From: CAZKHG01 sp964552655
GTDB taxonomy: Bacteria > Bacteroidota > Bacteroidia > Bacteroidales > Tenuifilaceae
Direction: 5' to 3'
Length of the DNA: 27,462 nt
Assembly: GCA_964552655.1 (NCBI GenBank)
Contig: CAZKHG010000047.1
Coordinates: 1 to 27,462, forward strand
Shown: positions 15,619-22,907 of the stretch, piece by piece
Layout: every line of letters starts with the position of its first letter
How positions within the stretch are numbered: the first letter of the stretch is position 1
The notes under the pieces: model-generated
What the model was told of the DNA's origin: nothing
The model's database searches: none
Seen by the model: only the letters and a program-made list of their open reading frames with translations
Position numbers and translations under genes: made by a program

Positions 15619-16200
15619 TTATGATTGAATATTGAGTAATCTTTTTATTTTCAGTTGATCAAAACCAACCACCCACTCTCCGCCAATATTGGCCTGTGGA
15701 ACTCCCTGCTGTCCGGTTGCCGATACCATAGTTCGTGCTGCATCCTGATCGCGCGAAACGTCAATGTCGGTAAATTGAATCCCGTTTTTTCTCAGGAAAT
15801 TTTTCAGGGTTGTACACCATGGACAGGTTGGTGTAGAGTAAACGGTTACAGTTTTCTGCAGATGATGTTCCGCTGCTTTTGCAGAAAACAAAGCGTTTTC
15901 AAAAAGGTTTTTGTAGAATGTTTCATCGTGGCAACCTTTTACCACATCCTTCAAATTACCATTTTCAAACACCAGTAACGAAGGTGCTGAAGTGATATTG
16001 TAAGCCGGGTGAATATCCCTGGTTTCATTGGCATCAGCGGAGAAAATTTTGATGCTCTTCACCTTCTCTGCTGCTTTTTCTACTGAACTATACGCGCAAT
16101 CGCTAACCCCCACCCCTTTCTTGTAAATAAGCAGGTAAGACTTGCTATTAGCGGTTAATGTTTGCTTAAAATGATTTAGAGATGTTGTTGTCTGGATCAT
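15619..16200 (-). CDS. Thioredoxin-like / glutaredoxin fusion protein
   Basis: The 193-residue cytoplasmic protein has two thioredoxin-fold domains. The first (~1-105) looks like thioredoxin but lacks the CxxC pair, with a single cysteine near the usual site (C35 in GVSDCAYSS) and a cis-Pro loop (TSAPS, P73). The second (~115-193) is a glutaredoxin with VYSTPTCPWC (C126/C129) and cis-Pro in QGVPQ (P168). The intact dithiol in the second domain implies disulfide or glutathione-type redox chemistry, while the first may be a docking or monothiol domain. It lies 14 nt upstream of the GroES-like gene on the same strand, so both are probably co-transcribed as a protein-repair or redox unit. Confidence 0.88.
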   Translation of the reverse strand: MIQTTTSLNHFKQTLTANSKSYLLIYKKGVGVSDCAYSSVEKAAEKVKSIKIFSADANETRDIHPAYNITSAPSLLVFENGNLKDVVKGCHDETFYKNLFENALFSAKAAEHHLQKTVTVYSTPTCPWCTTLKNFLRKNGIQFTDIDVSRDQDAARTMVSATGQQGVPQANIGGEWVVGFDQLKIKRLLNIQS

Positions 16201-16408
16201 ACAATTAATATTTTTTTAAGTTTCCTTTCTAATTTCATACCAAATATTGAATTATGTATATATTTTCATATATTTTACCCGGAGTTGAAATCATGTCACT
16301 AAAAAATATGAAAAAATGTCAGGTTGAAAAGCTGATGGGTTAAAAATGGGCATTCATTTTTGCATATAATTTGTTAAATTCGCAAATATCAATTCCAAAA
16401 TTAAAGCT

Positions 16409-17596
16409 ATGAACAGAGTGCTGGTTGTACTTGGGTTAATATTTTTCCCTTTCCATCTCCGGTCGCAGGAAATAAATAAATATGATTACAACAACCGATT
16501 TGCGGTTGATTTCTATAAAAAGATATCGCTCCCTGAAAAGGGGAATGTTTTCTTTTCCCCCATAAGCATTTCCACTGCCATGGGAATGACCTATGCCGGA
16601 TCGAAAAAATCCACAAAAGATCAAATCTCAAAAGTATTTTATTTTGGCCCCAATAAGAAAGCTTTTCATAAGCTGCACGGGGGACTTATCAATTTTTTAA
16701 ATAAAAAGAATAAGGACATTGAGATATCAATGGTTAACCGGTTATGGGTTGAAAAGACGTATAGCCTGAAAAAATCCTTTAAAAAATTGCTACGGGATGC
16801 ATACCAATCCTCATTTCAGTCTGTTGACTTTATCAATAAATACGAGGAAAACAGGTTGGCAATCAACGATTATATTCTCAAGCAAACCCACGAAAAGATT
16901 AAGGATTTACTACCACCTAATTCGGTGGATATGCAAACCAGGCTGATATTAACCAACGCCATTTACTTTAAGAGTAATTGGAGTATCCCTTTCCAGAAAG
17001 AAAGAACCCGTGAAGCTGATTTTTTTATTACCCCCGATCATAAGGTCAGATGCCAGATGATGGGGATAAAAGACGAGTTCAACTATTTTGAGGATATCAA
17101 ATTCCAGGCAATTGAATTGCCTTATACCGATTCTGACTTCTCGATGATTATATTTCTCCCAACAGAGAATACAACTCTGAGTGAATACGAGAGCGGTCTT
17201 ACCTATGAAAATATTAAAAACACTATTCATGGAATGAGCCCACAGGAGATCATCGTTTCAATTCCTAAATTCAAGCTATCCGAGGGATATAGGCTTAAAA
17301 AGATATTAATTGAAATGGGAATGCCGGATGCATTTTCTTTGAATGCAGATTTCACCGGGTTGTCGCCAAAGAATGATCTCAAAATCACCGATGTTTTTCA
17401 TCAGGCATTCGTTGAGGTAAACGAGGAGGGAACAGAGGCGGCAGCTGCAACAGCTATGGTTGTTGGAGTTAAAGCAATAGGTCGGGATAAATTCTTTATG
17501 GCTAACCATCCGTTCATGTTTATCATTCTCGACAGGAAAACCAATACTTTCCTTTTTATGGGAAAAGTGTATAATCCTACCGAAAAACAGCAGTGA
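16409..17596 (+). CDS. Secreted serpin (serine protease inhibitor family)
   Basis: The 395-residue protein has a signal peptide (MNRVLVVLGLIFFPFHLRSQ) and a complete serpin fold signature: NVFFSPISISTAMGMTYAGS, LILTNAIYFKSNW, and a C-terminal NHPFMFIILDRKTNTFLFMGKVYNP. The reactive-centre hinge EEGTEAAAATA (339-349) has small residues at P12-P9, as needed for loop insertion, so it is predicted to be inhibitory. Counting from P17 as in alpha-1-antitrypsin places P1 at Lys355 and P1' at Ala356, which suggests trypsin-like targets; the downstream loop is about two residues longer, so P1 is not certain. It probably acts in the periplasm or outside the cell. Its stop overlaps the start of the next gene (GTGA). 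Confidence 0.95.
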   Translation: MNRVLVVLGLIFFPFHLRSQEINKYDYNNRFAVDFYKKISLPEKGNVFFSPISISTAMGMTYAGSKKSTKDQISKVFYFGPNKKAFHKLHGGLINFLNKKNKDIEISMVNRLWVEKTYSLKKSFKKLLRDAYQSSFQSVDFINKYEENRLAINDYILKQTHEKIKDLLPPNSVDMQTRLILTNAIYFKSNWSIPFQKERTREADFFITPDHKVRCQMMGIKDEFNYFEDIKFQAIELPYTDSDFSMIIFLPTENTTLSEYESGLTYENIKNTIHGMSPQEIIVSIPKFKLSEGYRLKKILIEMGMPDAFSLNADFTGLSPKNDLKITDVFHQAFVEVNEEGTEAAAATAMVVGVKAIGRDKFFMANHPFMFIILDRKTNTFLFMGKVYNPTEKQQ

Positions 17597-18243
17597 GCAA
17601 GTATATTGCAAACCTGATCAGCCAGGGGGAACATCAAACCCTGGACTTTAAACATTCGATAACGGATTCGAAAAAAATTGCCCGCTCCCTTTGTGCCTTT
17701 GCCAATACTATAGGCGGAATACTATTGATAGGGGTTAAGGACAATGGAAATATCATTGGAATTAACTCAGAGGAGGAATACTACATGGTTGAATCAGCCG
17801 CACAACTTTTCTGTAAACCGGAGGTACATTTCAAGGTTACCAAATGGACAATAAACGGAAAAACAGTTTTGGAAACTGCGGTAAAGCCAGGAAAGAAAAA
17901 ACCCTACAAGGCACCTGATAAAAACAATCAATACAAGGCATACATAAGAGTTAAAGATGAAAACCTTGTTGCATCACCCATTCAAATAAGAATCTGGAAA
18001 AGGGAGCGATTTAGAAAATCTGTCCGGTTAAACTTAACTGAGAAAGAACATTTGCTTTTTGAGCATCTAAAAAACAACAAACAGATCACTGTTAACCAGT
18101 ACTGCCGGATTGGGTTCCTCTCCAGTAAAGATGCAGTGAATATAATGGTTGATTTGACTGTACTCGGACTGCTCAAATTTATTCAGACAAACGAAAACGA
18201 GTACTTTGAACTTGCTGAAAAATCAATTGATGAAAATACTTAA
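17593..18243 (+). CDS. AlbA_2 (Schlafen-type) domain protein with C-terminal helical region
   Basis: The 216-residue cytoplasmic protein starts with GTG at 17593, inside the serpin stop (GTGA overlap of 4 nt), so translation is probably coupled. Residues ~10-135 match the AlbA_2 domain: GEHQTLDFKHSITDSKKIARS, LCAFANTIGGILLIGVKDNG and a Pro/Lys strand ending in YIRVKDENLVASP. This domain is often annotated as putative DNA-binding or ATP-binding and occurs in regulators and Schlafen-like proteins. The C-terminal ~70 residues (LTEKEHLLFEHLKNN, then FLSSKDAVNIMVDL) look like a winged-helix, which suggests a transcription regulator. Why it is coupled to a serpin is unknown. Confidence 0.85.
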   Translation: MSKYIANLISQGEHQTLDFKHSITDSKKIARSLCAFANTIGGILLIGVKDNGNIIGINSEEEYYMVESAAQLFCKPEVHFKVTKWTINGKTVLETAVKPGKKKPYKAPDKNNQYKAYIRVKDENLVASPIQIRIWKRERFRKSVRLNLTEKEHLLFEHLKNNKQITVNQYCRIGFLSSKDAVNIMVDLTVLGLLKFIQTNENEYFELAEKSIDENT

Positions 18244-18245
18244 AG

Positions 18246-18902
18246 TCATTCATAAATGATTTTCTGAATCAGAGAAAGAATAATCACAACCAATACAAGA
18301 CAAATCCCAACACCCATTTGTATTGAGAGTTTTTGTCCAATTATTGCGCTAATTGTCAGCCATACTATAAATGCAAATATTCCGGCGATTATAAGGACTC
18401 CAGCAACTAACATGATTTTCACCCAGTGAGGTACGCTTTGTAGCAATGGTTTTTCTTTCCTAAACTTTCCGGCTATCAACAGTTTTGCGTACTGCTTTTT
18501 GGTAATTGTGGTATCGAAAAGATTCGGAAAACTCCTGAATAACGCCCACCAGATAAGTAAACCCAAGGGGAGCTCGATGGTTGGCTTAAGAAAAATGCTC
18601 CCGAAGGATAATATTTTTGCATCCTGGGGATTCCAGGAATAAAAAACCACCTCTACCCTTTCGGCCAATTCAAATTTTTGATCTTTTTCTCCAAGGATCG
18701 AGTAAAGTGTATCATTGTAGTAAAAATCAACCTTGGGGCTTGATGATGCACCTGAGATATATGCCAATAAAGAATTCTCATAAACCCGCTCAACTACCAC
18801 TCCGTGGGCTTTTTTCCCAATCAGTAAAAGAGATAAGGGTTGTTGAAGAACAAGTAGCACAATAAAGAAAAAACCAAGCTGATAAATTCTTTTTCGCCTC
18901 AT
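18246..18902 (-). CDS. DUF3592-like membrane protein
   Basis: The 218-residue protein has about four hydrophobic helices (near 8-28, 107-125, 160-185 and 195-213). The first loop carries an extracytoplasmic beta-rich segment with VVVERVYEN and KVDFYYND. The pattern of one helix, a GxVV...VxFxYxG beta domain and one helix resembles DUF3592 proteins, here followed by two more helices; no function is known. It ends 2 nt from the stop codon of the convergent AlbA_2 gene, with no terminator between. The call of membrane protein is firm and the family name is tentative. Confidence 0.75.
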   Translation of the reverse strand: MRRKRIYQLGFFFIVLLVLQQPLSLLLIGKKAHGVVVERVYENSLLAYISGASSSPKVDFYYNDTLYSILGEKDQKFELAERVEVVFYSWNPQDAKILSFGSIFLKPTIELPLGLLIWWALFRSFPNLFDTTITKKQYAKLLIAGKFRKEKPLLQSVPHWVKIMLVAGVLIIAGIFAFIVWLTISAIIGQKLSIQMGVGICLVLVVIILSLIQKIIYE

Positions 18903-18977
18903 GCAGGTAAAATGATTCCTGCAATTTAAGAATTAATAAAGAATATTTGTTTGAAATGATTTGAATCAAAATGATTG

Positions 18978-19050
18978 AAAAAAACAAAGGGCAATGGAGC
19001 GTTGAAAACTATTTTGTTTCAATATCAATACCCCTGAAATTGCCCTTTGT
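18978..19050 (-). terminator. Terminator of the small regulator operon (long-arm hairpin)
   Basis: On the minus strand ACAAAGGGCAAT pairs perfectly with ATTGCCCTTTGT (12 bp) and is followed by seven T. The arms are separated by 43 nt that hold an inner TTGAAA/TTTCAA stem. It starts 10 nt past the stop of the barrel-like gene at 19060. The long loop is unusual for a simple terminator. Confidence 0.7.
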
Positions 19051-19059
19051 GAGGATTTT

Positions 19060-19617
19060 TTAAAACCATCCAAACTTAAAAGTAAGCATTAATGCTGGCC
19101 CAGAAAGATCATTGTTGGTCCAGGCCGGAATATTGGAATTCATATAAAACATCCACGTAAAACCAGTGCCAATTTTGAAATAATGCGTTAAAACATACTC
19201 GTATTCCAGCATAGGCTTGATTACCTGATAATCGGAAAAGTAAGAAAGGGCGGCGTTTTTCAGCTGATAACTTCGACCAAAACCAAGCTGAACGCTTAAG
19301 AATAGATTTCCAGATCGTTCAATTTTATGAACATAGCCCAGCCAAAAGCCGCCATGGCTCAACTCCAGGTGTGACACGGGAAATGACCCTGAATTTGTAA
19401 GGTTATTAACCAGGTTCTCCCCAAAACCACCAATAAAATATCGGTTCCTAAAAAGACATCCACCACCTCCACCTACAACGAATATTGTTCTTCCCGATTT
19501 GGGACTCAGGTAGAGCTGTGGACCGCCAAATCCTCCGGTAAAGGATTTTTGATTCTCCTGCGCAAACAAGGAAATTGATAGCGTGACGCTAAGAAGAATA
19601 ATCAAGAGTTGTTTCAT
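19060..19617 (-). CDS. Exported barrel-like protein of unknown function
   Basis: The 185-residue protein has a signal peptide (MKQLLIILLSVTLSISLFAQ). The mature part alternates short hydrophobic strands rich in Gly and aromatics (FVVGGGGGCLF, HGGFWLGYVHKIERSGN, LFLSVQLGFG, MLEYEYVLTHYFKIGTGF) and ends in a C-terminal Phe (LTFKFGWF). This pattern is typical of small outer-membrane beta-barrels of Bacteroidota. It is the last gene of a three-gene minus-strand unit, 43 nt after the winged-helix regulator gene, with a 15-bp palindrome 12 nt before its ATG. No specific function is recognised. Confidence 0.8.
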   Translation of the reverse strand: MKQLLIILLSVTLSISLFAQENQKSFTGGFGGPQLYLSPKSGRTIFVVGGGGGCLFRNRYFIGGFGENLVNNLTNSGSFPVSHLELSHGGFWLGYVHKIERSGNLFLSVQLGFGRSYQLKNAALSYFSDYQVIKPMLEYEYVLTHYFKIGTGFTWMFYMNSNIPAWTNNDLSGPALMLTFKFGWF

Positions 19618-19628
19618 TTTATAAATTT

Positions 19629-19643
19629 GTTTATATTATAAAC
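19629..19643. promoter_or_regulatory. Palindrome GTTTATA-T-TATAAAC (candidate operator)
   Basis: A perfect 7-1-7 inverted repeat lies 12 nt before the barrel-like gene start. The same TATAAAC half-site occurs twice more in the promoter of this operon (20543-20549 and 20560-20566). The winged-helix regulator encoded between them is a natural candidate binder; this is inferred from position only. Confidence 0.4.
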
Positions 19644-19660
19644 TTAATTGGTAAAAAAAA

Positions 19661-19945
19661 TTATATTCCCAGGTGTTCCCTTAATGAGTTTACATAGTCC
19701 TCGAAAGCTTTTAAGCCCTTAGCCGAAATGGAAACACCGGTATGGGGGTAGTTTTTTCTGTACGATTTTTCTATGGATATATACCCGGCCTCCTCAAGCT
19801 TCTTGAGTTGTACGCTAATGTTGCCAGAAGTTGCCCCGGTCTTTTCTTTCAGCGTGTTAAAATCAAACTCTCCCTCTTTAACCAATAGCGAAACAATGGC
19901 CAATCGAAGAGGTGAATGCAGGATGGGGTCAAGTTCTTTATACAT
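19661..19945 (-). CDS. Winged-helix transcriptional regulator (ArsR/HTH_34-like)
   Basis: The ~95-residue DNA-binding protein is read from ATG 19945, which begins MYKELDPILHSPLRLAIVSL, the usual start for this family. A longer frame reaches 19999, but it overlaps the preceding gene by 62 nt and its extra residues look noncoding. The winged helix-turn-helix is clear: a helix (LRLAIVSLLV), DFNTLKEKTGATSGNISVQL (recognition helix around SGNISVQLKKLEE), then a wing (AGYISIEKSY). Its start overlaps the end of the upstream six-TM gene by 8 nt (ATGTATAA), so the two are translationally coupled. Regulator/membrane-protein pairs of this kind are common in Bacteroidota. Confidence 0.85.
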   Translation of the reverse strand: MYKELDPILHSPLRLAIVSLLVKEGEFDFNTLKEKTGATSGNISVQLKKLEEAGYISIEKSYRKNYPHTGVSISAKGLKAFEDYVNSLREHLGI

Positions 19946-20519
19946 GGCTGTTACGATATTTTGATCGAAGAATATACCCTGGGATAAGATCTGCAACAAT
20001 CACAGCTAATATAGCCAATACACCCCAATAGTAATAATTTAGATAAATACTCATAAAAGCAAGTAGATTGCAAAGCAAACCTCCAATAACAAGCCATTTA
20101 AATCTTAGCGTTAAACCAGAAACCGTTGTACCGATACTTACAAGCATTAGGATTATGAACATCAACAATTTCCCGGCAGTGTACCCGTATAGAAAACCTA
20201 CCGCGAAAATATTCAAACCAACCACAATCCATGTGTAGGCAATTACCCTTCCAGTCAATGGTAATGAAACATTTTTTGTATTTCTTCTGCTATAATAGAA
20301 GGGCATGAAAATAAATCCTGCAAGCATTAATAACCATGCAAAATAGTGATGCTTCACATCTGCATAGATCAGTGCATATTGGAGTAAAGCTGATACGATT
20401 ACCATCCAACCCCAAAAAAGGTAAACAAACCCATTTTCATTTAAACGGGCCTTTTCGTTCTCGATCATCGTCCTGATAATCTGAAAACTTTCTTCTGCGT
20501 TTTTAATTTGATCATCCAT
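19938..20519 (-). CDS. Six-helix integral membrane protein paired with the winged-helix regulator
   Basis: The 193-residue protein has a short amphipathic cytoplasmic N-terminus (EESFQIIRTMIENEKARL) and six hydrophobic helices near 31-52, 58-76, 91-112, 117-139, 142-161 and 164-184. A basic loop (YSRRNTKN) lies between helices 2 and 3. I do not recognise a specific family. The N-terminal segment and the coupling to a winged-helix regulator suggest a membrane sensor or sequestering partner for that regulator, but this is inference. It is the first gene of the operon and has a near-consensus promoter. Confidence 0.8.
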   Translation of the reverse strand: MDDQIKNAEESFQIIRTMIENEKARLNENGFVYLFWGWMVIVSALLQYALIYADVKHHYFAWLLMLAGFIFMPFYYSRRNTKNVSLPLTGRVIAYTWIVVGLNIFAVGFLYGYTAGKLLMFIILMLVSIGTTVSGLTLRFKWLVIGGLLCNLLAFMSIYLNYYYWGVLAILAVIVADLIPGYILRSKYRNSHV

Positions 20520-20538
20520 ATGATTTAAAATTATGTCA

Positions 20539-20570
20539 CAAATATAAACTTATTTATTTTATAAACCAAA
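20539..20570 (-). promoter_or_regulatory. Promoter of the membrane-protein/regulator/barrel operon
   Basis: On the minus strand TTTG (20570-20567), a 20-nt spacer and TATATTTG (20546-20539) form an exact Bacteroidota promoter, 20 nt before the first start codon. Two TATAAAC direct repeats, 17 nt apart, lie within the spacer and on the edge of the -7 box, suggesting repression at this promoter. Confidence 0.7.
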
Positions 20571-20682
20571 TAAAACAGGATATATTTTTTAAACAATTTC
20601 ACCATGGCATTTATAAAGTGTATAATTTATTGAAATTCAATATAAATTGTGTTAAAAGGGGGATTAATTAATAAAATAATAA

Positions 20683-20690
20683 TACCTTTG
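20683..20690 (+). promoter_or_regulatory. -7 box of the nitronate monooxygenase-family gene
   Basis: TACCTTTG is an exact -7 box giving a leader of about 80 nt before ATG 20777. No TTTG -33 element is visible. A 15-bp palindrome (TATTGAAATTCAATA, 20628-20642) lies upstream between the two divergent promoters. Confidence 0.5.
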
Positions 20691-20776
20691 CAGTTACAAT
20701 TTTCCTCATCAAGTTTTGTCCTTTCTTGATCAGTTGAATTCCGGGTACTAGTTTATAATCAATTAATAAGAAACAA

Positions 20777-21844
20777 ATGAAAGCTCTACATATTGGCAAT
20801 TTAGCAATTGCAGTACCAATAGTGCAAGGCGGAATGGGTGTTGGGATTTCTCTCTCTGGGCTGGCATCGGCAGTTGCAAATGAGGGTGGTGTGGGTGTGA
20901 TTTCCAGCGCCGGGCTGGGCCTGCTTTACAGAGAAATCACCTCCGATTTCCTTGAAGCAAGCATATATGGGCTGAAAGAAGAACTTCGCAGGGCTAGAGA
21001 GAAAACAAAAGGGGTTATTGGCGTTAATGTTATGGTTGCCATGTCGAACTTTGCTGATATGGTGAAAACGGCTATTTCTGAAAAAGCGGATATTATTTTT
21101 TCCGGAGCTGGTTTGCCTCTCGATTTACCAAGTTTTCTCAAAAAGGATAGCGAAACTAAACTGGTACCAATTGTATCATCAGGACGGGCGGCAAAGCTGA
21201 TTTGCGAAAAGTGGAAAAAAAATTACGACTACTTACCCGATGCAATAGTAGTTGAAGGGCCAAAAGCCGGGGGACACCTAGGGTTTAAACCCGATCAGAT
21301 TAACGATGAGAACTTTTCTCTGGAAAAACTTATTCCCGAAGTAGTTACTGAGGTTAAAAAATTTGAAATTGAATATAATCAGCCCATTCCGGTGATTGCA
21401 GCAGGCGGTATCTATACGGGACAGGACATCAAGAACATCATGCAATTAGGGGCTTCGGGTGTTCAAATGGCTACTCGTTTTGTTACCACCGAAGAATGTG
21501 ATGCATCAGACGCATTTAAACAAACCTATATAGATGCTAAACAGGAAGATCTTGAAATCATTAAAAGTCCTGTGGGAATGCCTGGAAGGGCTATAGGAAA
21601 TAGCTTTCTTGATAAGGTAAAACTGGGCTATAAACAACCAATTCGATGCCCTTTTAAATGTATTAGAACCTGCGAAATTTCTTCCAGCCCTTACTGTATA
21701 ATCACTGCACTAATAAATGCTTTTAAAGGCAAACTGGAATATGGCTATGCGTTTGCCGGAACAAATGCATACCTTGCAACCAAGATCACTACTGTAAAGG
21801 AAATTTTTCAGTCACTGAAGAGGGAGTTTGATTCCAGTGTTTGA
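20777..21844 (+). CDS. Nitronate monooxygenase-family FMN protein with C-terminal cysteine cluster
   Basis: The 355-residue TIM-barrel flavoprotein is of the nitronate monooxygenase/FabK superfamily. Visible motifs are the N-terminal VPIVQGGMGVGIS, the active-site GGHLG (165-169, His167), the FMN phosphate-binding IAAGGIYTG (207-215) and GASGVQMATRF (225-235). Near the C-terminus is CPFKCIRTCEISSSPYC, with Cys at 291, 295, 299 and 307, a subfamily feature seen in clostridial and Bacteroidota homologues; the four cysteines could bind a metal or iron-sulfur cluster. The substrate is uncertain: nitronates, an enoyl-ACP reductase-like role, or another flavin oxidation are possible. The gene stands alone, divergent from the small regulator operon. 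Confidence 0.9.
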   Translation: MKALHIGNLAIAVPIVQGGMGVGISLSGLASAVANEGGVGVISSAGLGLLYREITSDFLEASIYGLKEELRRAREKTKGVIGVNVMVAMSNFADMVKTAISEKADIIFSGAGLPLDLPSFLKKDSETKLVPIVSSGRAAKLICEKWKKNYDYLPDAIVVEGPKAGGHLGFKPDQINDENFSLEKLIPEVVTEVKKFEIEYNQPIPVIAAGGIYTGQDIKNIMQLGASGVQMATRFVTTEECDASDAFKQTYIDAKQEDLEIIKSPVGMPGRAIGNSFLDKVKLGYKQPIRCPFKCIRTCEISSSPYCIITALINAFKGKLEYGYAFAGTNAYLATKITTVKEIFQSLKREFDSSV

Positions 21845-21931
21845 TAATTGTTACTATCTGGTAGCTGCCGGTAAATTGGAAATTAACATTACACTACATT
21901 CTTCGGGCAACAAGGAATCGGTTATAAATTA

Positions 21932-22762
21932 CTATTTAAGCCTTATCCCCTGCCCTTCAATATCAATTAACCGGAATTTGAATAAGGCTCCAATAGCCTT
22001 TTTATAGGTTTTTTTGCTTACCCCAAACAATTTGTAAATTAATTCCGGATCGCTCCTATCTGTGATTGGTAGAAACCCATTATTCTTTTTCAAAGCGTCC
22101 ATAATTTTAACCGATAGATCATCTACCTTTTCATAACCGGGTTTTTGCAATACTAAGTCTATCTTTTCGTCTTCACGAACCTTCTTAATATAGCCTTTAA
22201 CTCTCATCCCTTTTTTTAAAGGTTGGTATATCTCATTTTTATAAAGCACACCAAGATGCCTGTTGTTTATTATAGCATTAAACCCCAAATCAGTTTCAGC
22301 AGAAATTAACAGGTCAACCTCTTCGCCAACTTCGTAATCCGGGGGAAGGTTATCCAAAAATTTATCAATTTTTGCAGTCCCAACAAGCCTTTTTGAGCCC
22401 TGATCGAGATATGCCGTAACAATATACTGTTTTCCCTCTTCCATCCTCTGTTTTTGTTCCCGGAAAGGCACAAAGAGATCTTTCGGCAAACCCCAGTCGA
22501 GAAAAGCACCCATTTGATTAACGGTAACCGCTTTTAGATATGCAAATTCGCCTACCATGAGCAATGGTTTTTCCGTTGTAGCAATGATTCTATCCTCGGA
22601 ATCAAGGTAAATAAATACCTCCAGAATATCATCTGGTTTTGTGTTTTCAGGAACGTACCTTTTAGGTATAAGTATCTCGCCCTCTTCGCCACCGTCAAGG
22701 TATAATCCAAAATCAACTTCCTTTATAACCCTTAGCTTATTTAGTTTTCCAATCTCAGCCAT
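21932..22762 (-). CDS. cvfB: CvfB family S1-domain RNA-binding protein
   Basis: The 276-residue protein has the CvfB (YitL) layout of three S1-type OB-fold segments, visible as VDFGLYLDGGEEGEILIP, VGEFAYLKAVTVNQMGAFLD and RVKGYIKKVRED, followed by a C-terminal winged helix (DPELIYKLFGVSKKTYKKAIG). In firmicutes CvfB binds RNA and affects virulence regulators; here a general RNA-binding regulatory role is likely. Start ATG 22762 has an exact -7 box just upstream. It is convergent with the nitronate monooxygenase-family gene, 87 nt apart, and no clear terminator is seen between them. Confidence 0.92.
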   Translation of the reverse strand: MAEIGKLNKLRVIKEVDFGLYLDGGEEGEILIPKRYVPENTKPDDILEVFIYLDSEDRIIATTEKPLLMVGEFAYLKAVTVNQMGAFLDWGLPKDLFVPFREQKQRMEEGKQYIVTAYLDQGSKRLVGTAKIDKFLDNLPPDYEVGEEVDLLISAETDLGFNAIINNRHLGVLYKNEIYQPLKKGMRVKGYIKKVREDEKIDLVLQKPGYEKVDDLSVKIMDALKKNNGFLPITDRSDPELIYKLFGVSKKTYKKAIGALFKFRLIDIEGQGIRLK

Positions 22763-22780
22763 TTCAATTCATTTTGGTGA

Positions 22781-22788
22781 CAAAGGTA
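22781..22788 (-). promoter_or_regulatory. -7 box of cvfB
   Basis: The minus strand reads TACCTTTG, an exact -7 box, 18 nt before the cvfB start codon. No exact TTTG is seen at -33. Confidence 0.45.
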
Positions 22789-22857
22789 AGTCATTGTTTC
22801 TTGTAACCGGGTGCTTGTTACTCGATTTTTTAAGCGCATAACACAAGTATTAAATAA

Positions 22858-22888
22858 TTTGAAGACAAATTAAATAATTCTAAATTTG
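22858..22888 (+). promoter_or_regulatory. Promoter of the glycosylase/pyrophosphohydrolase pair
   Basis: TTTG (22858-22861), a 19-nt spacer and TAAATTTG (22881-22888) form an exact Bacteroidota promoter, 19 nt before ATG 22908. It is one of the clearest promoters in the window. Confidence 0.7.
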
Positions 22889-22907
22889 AAAAAAAGGAAT
22901 TGACTAA

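Noticed and set aside
16293..16343. A 16-codon reading frame with a GGAG-like site upstream, between the glutaredoxin fusion and the serpin, as a leader peptide.
   Set aside because: It is too short to support, has no regulatory codon run, and its GGAG is farther from the ATG than usual.
19946..19999. The longer start of the winged-helix regulator (18 extra residues).
   Set aside because: It would overlap the upstream membrane-protein gene by 62 nt, its extra residues do not resemble the family, and ATG 19945 gives a classic 8-nt overlap.
20691..20776. A riboswitch in the ~80-nt leader of the nitronate monooxygenase-family gene.
   Set aside because: There is only one small ATCAAG/CTTGAT hairpin, no known riboswitch core motif, and no ligand link.
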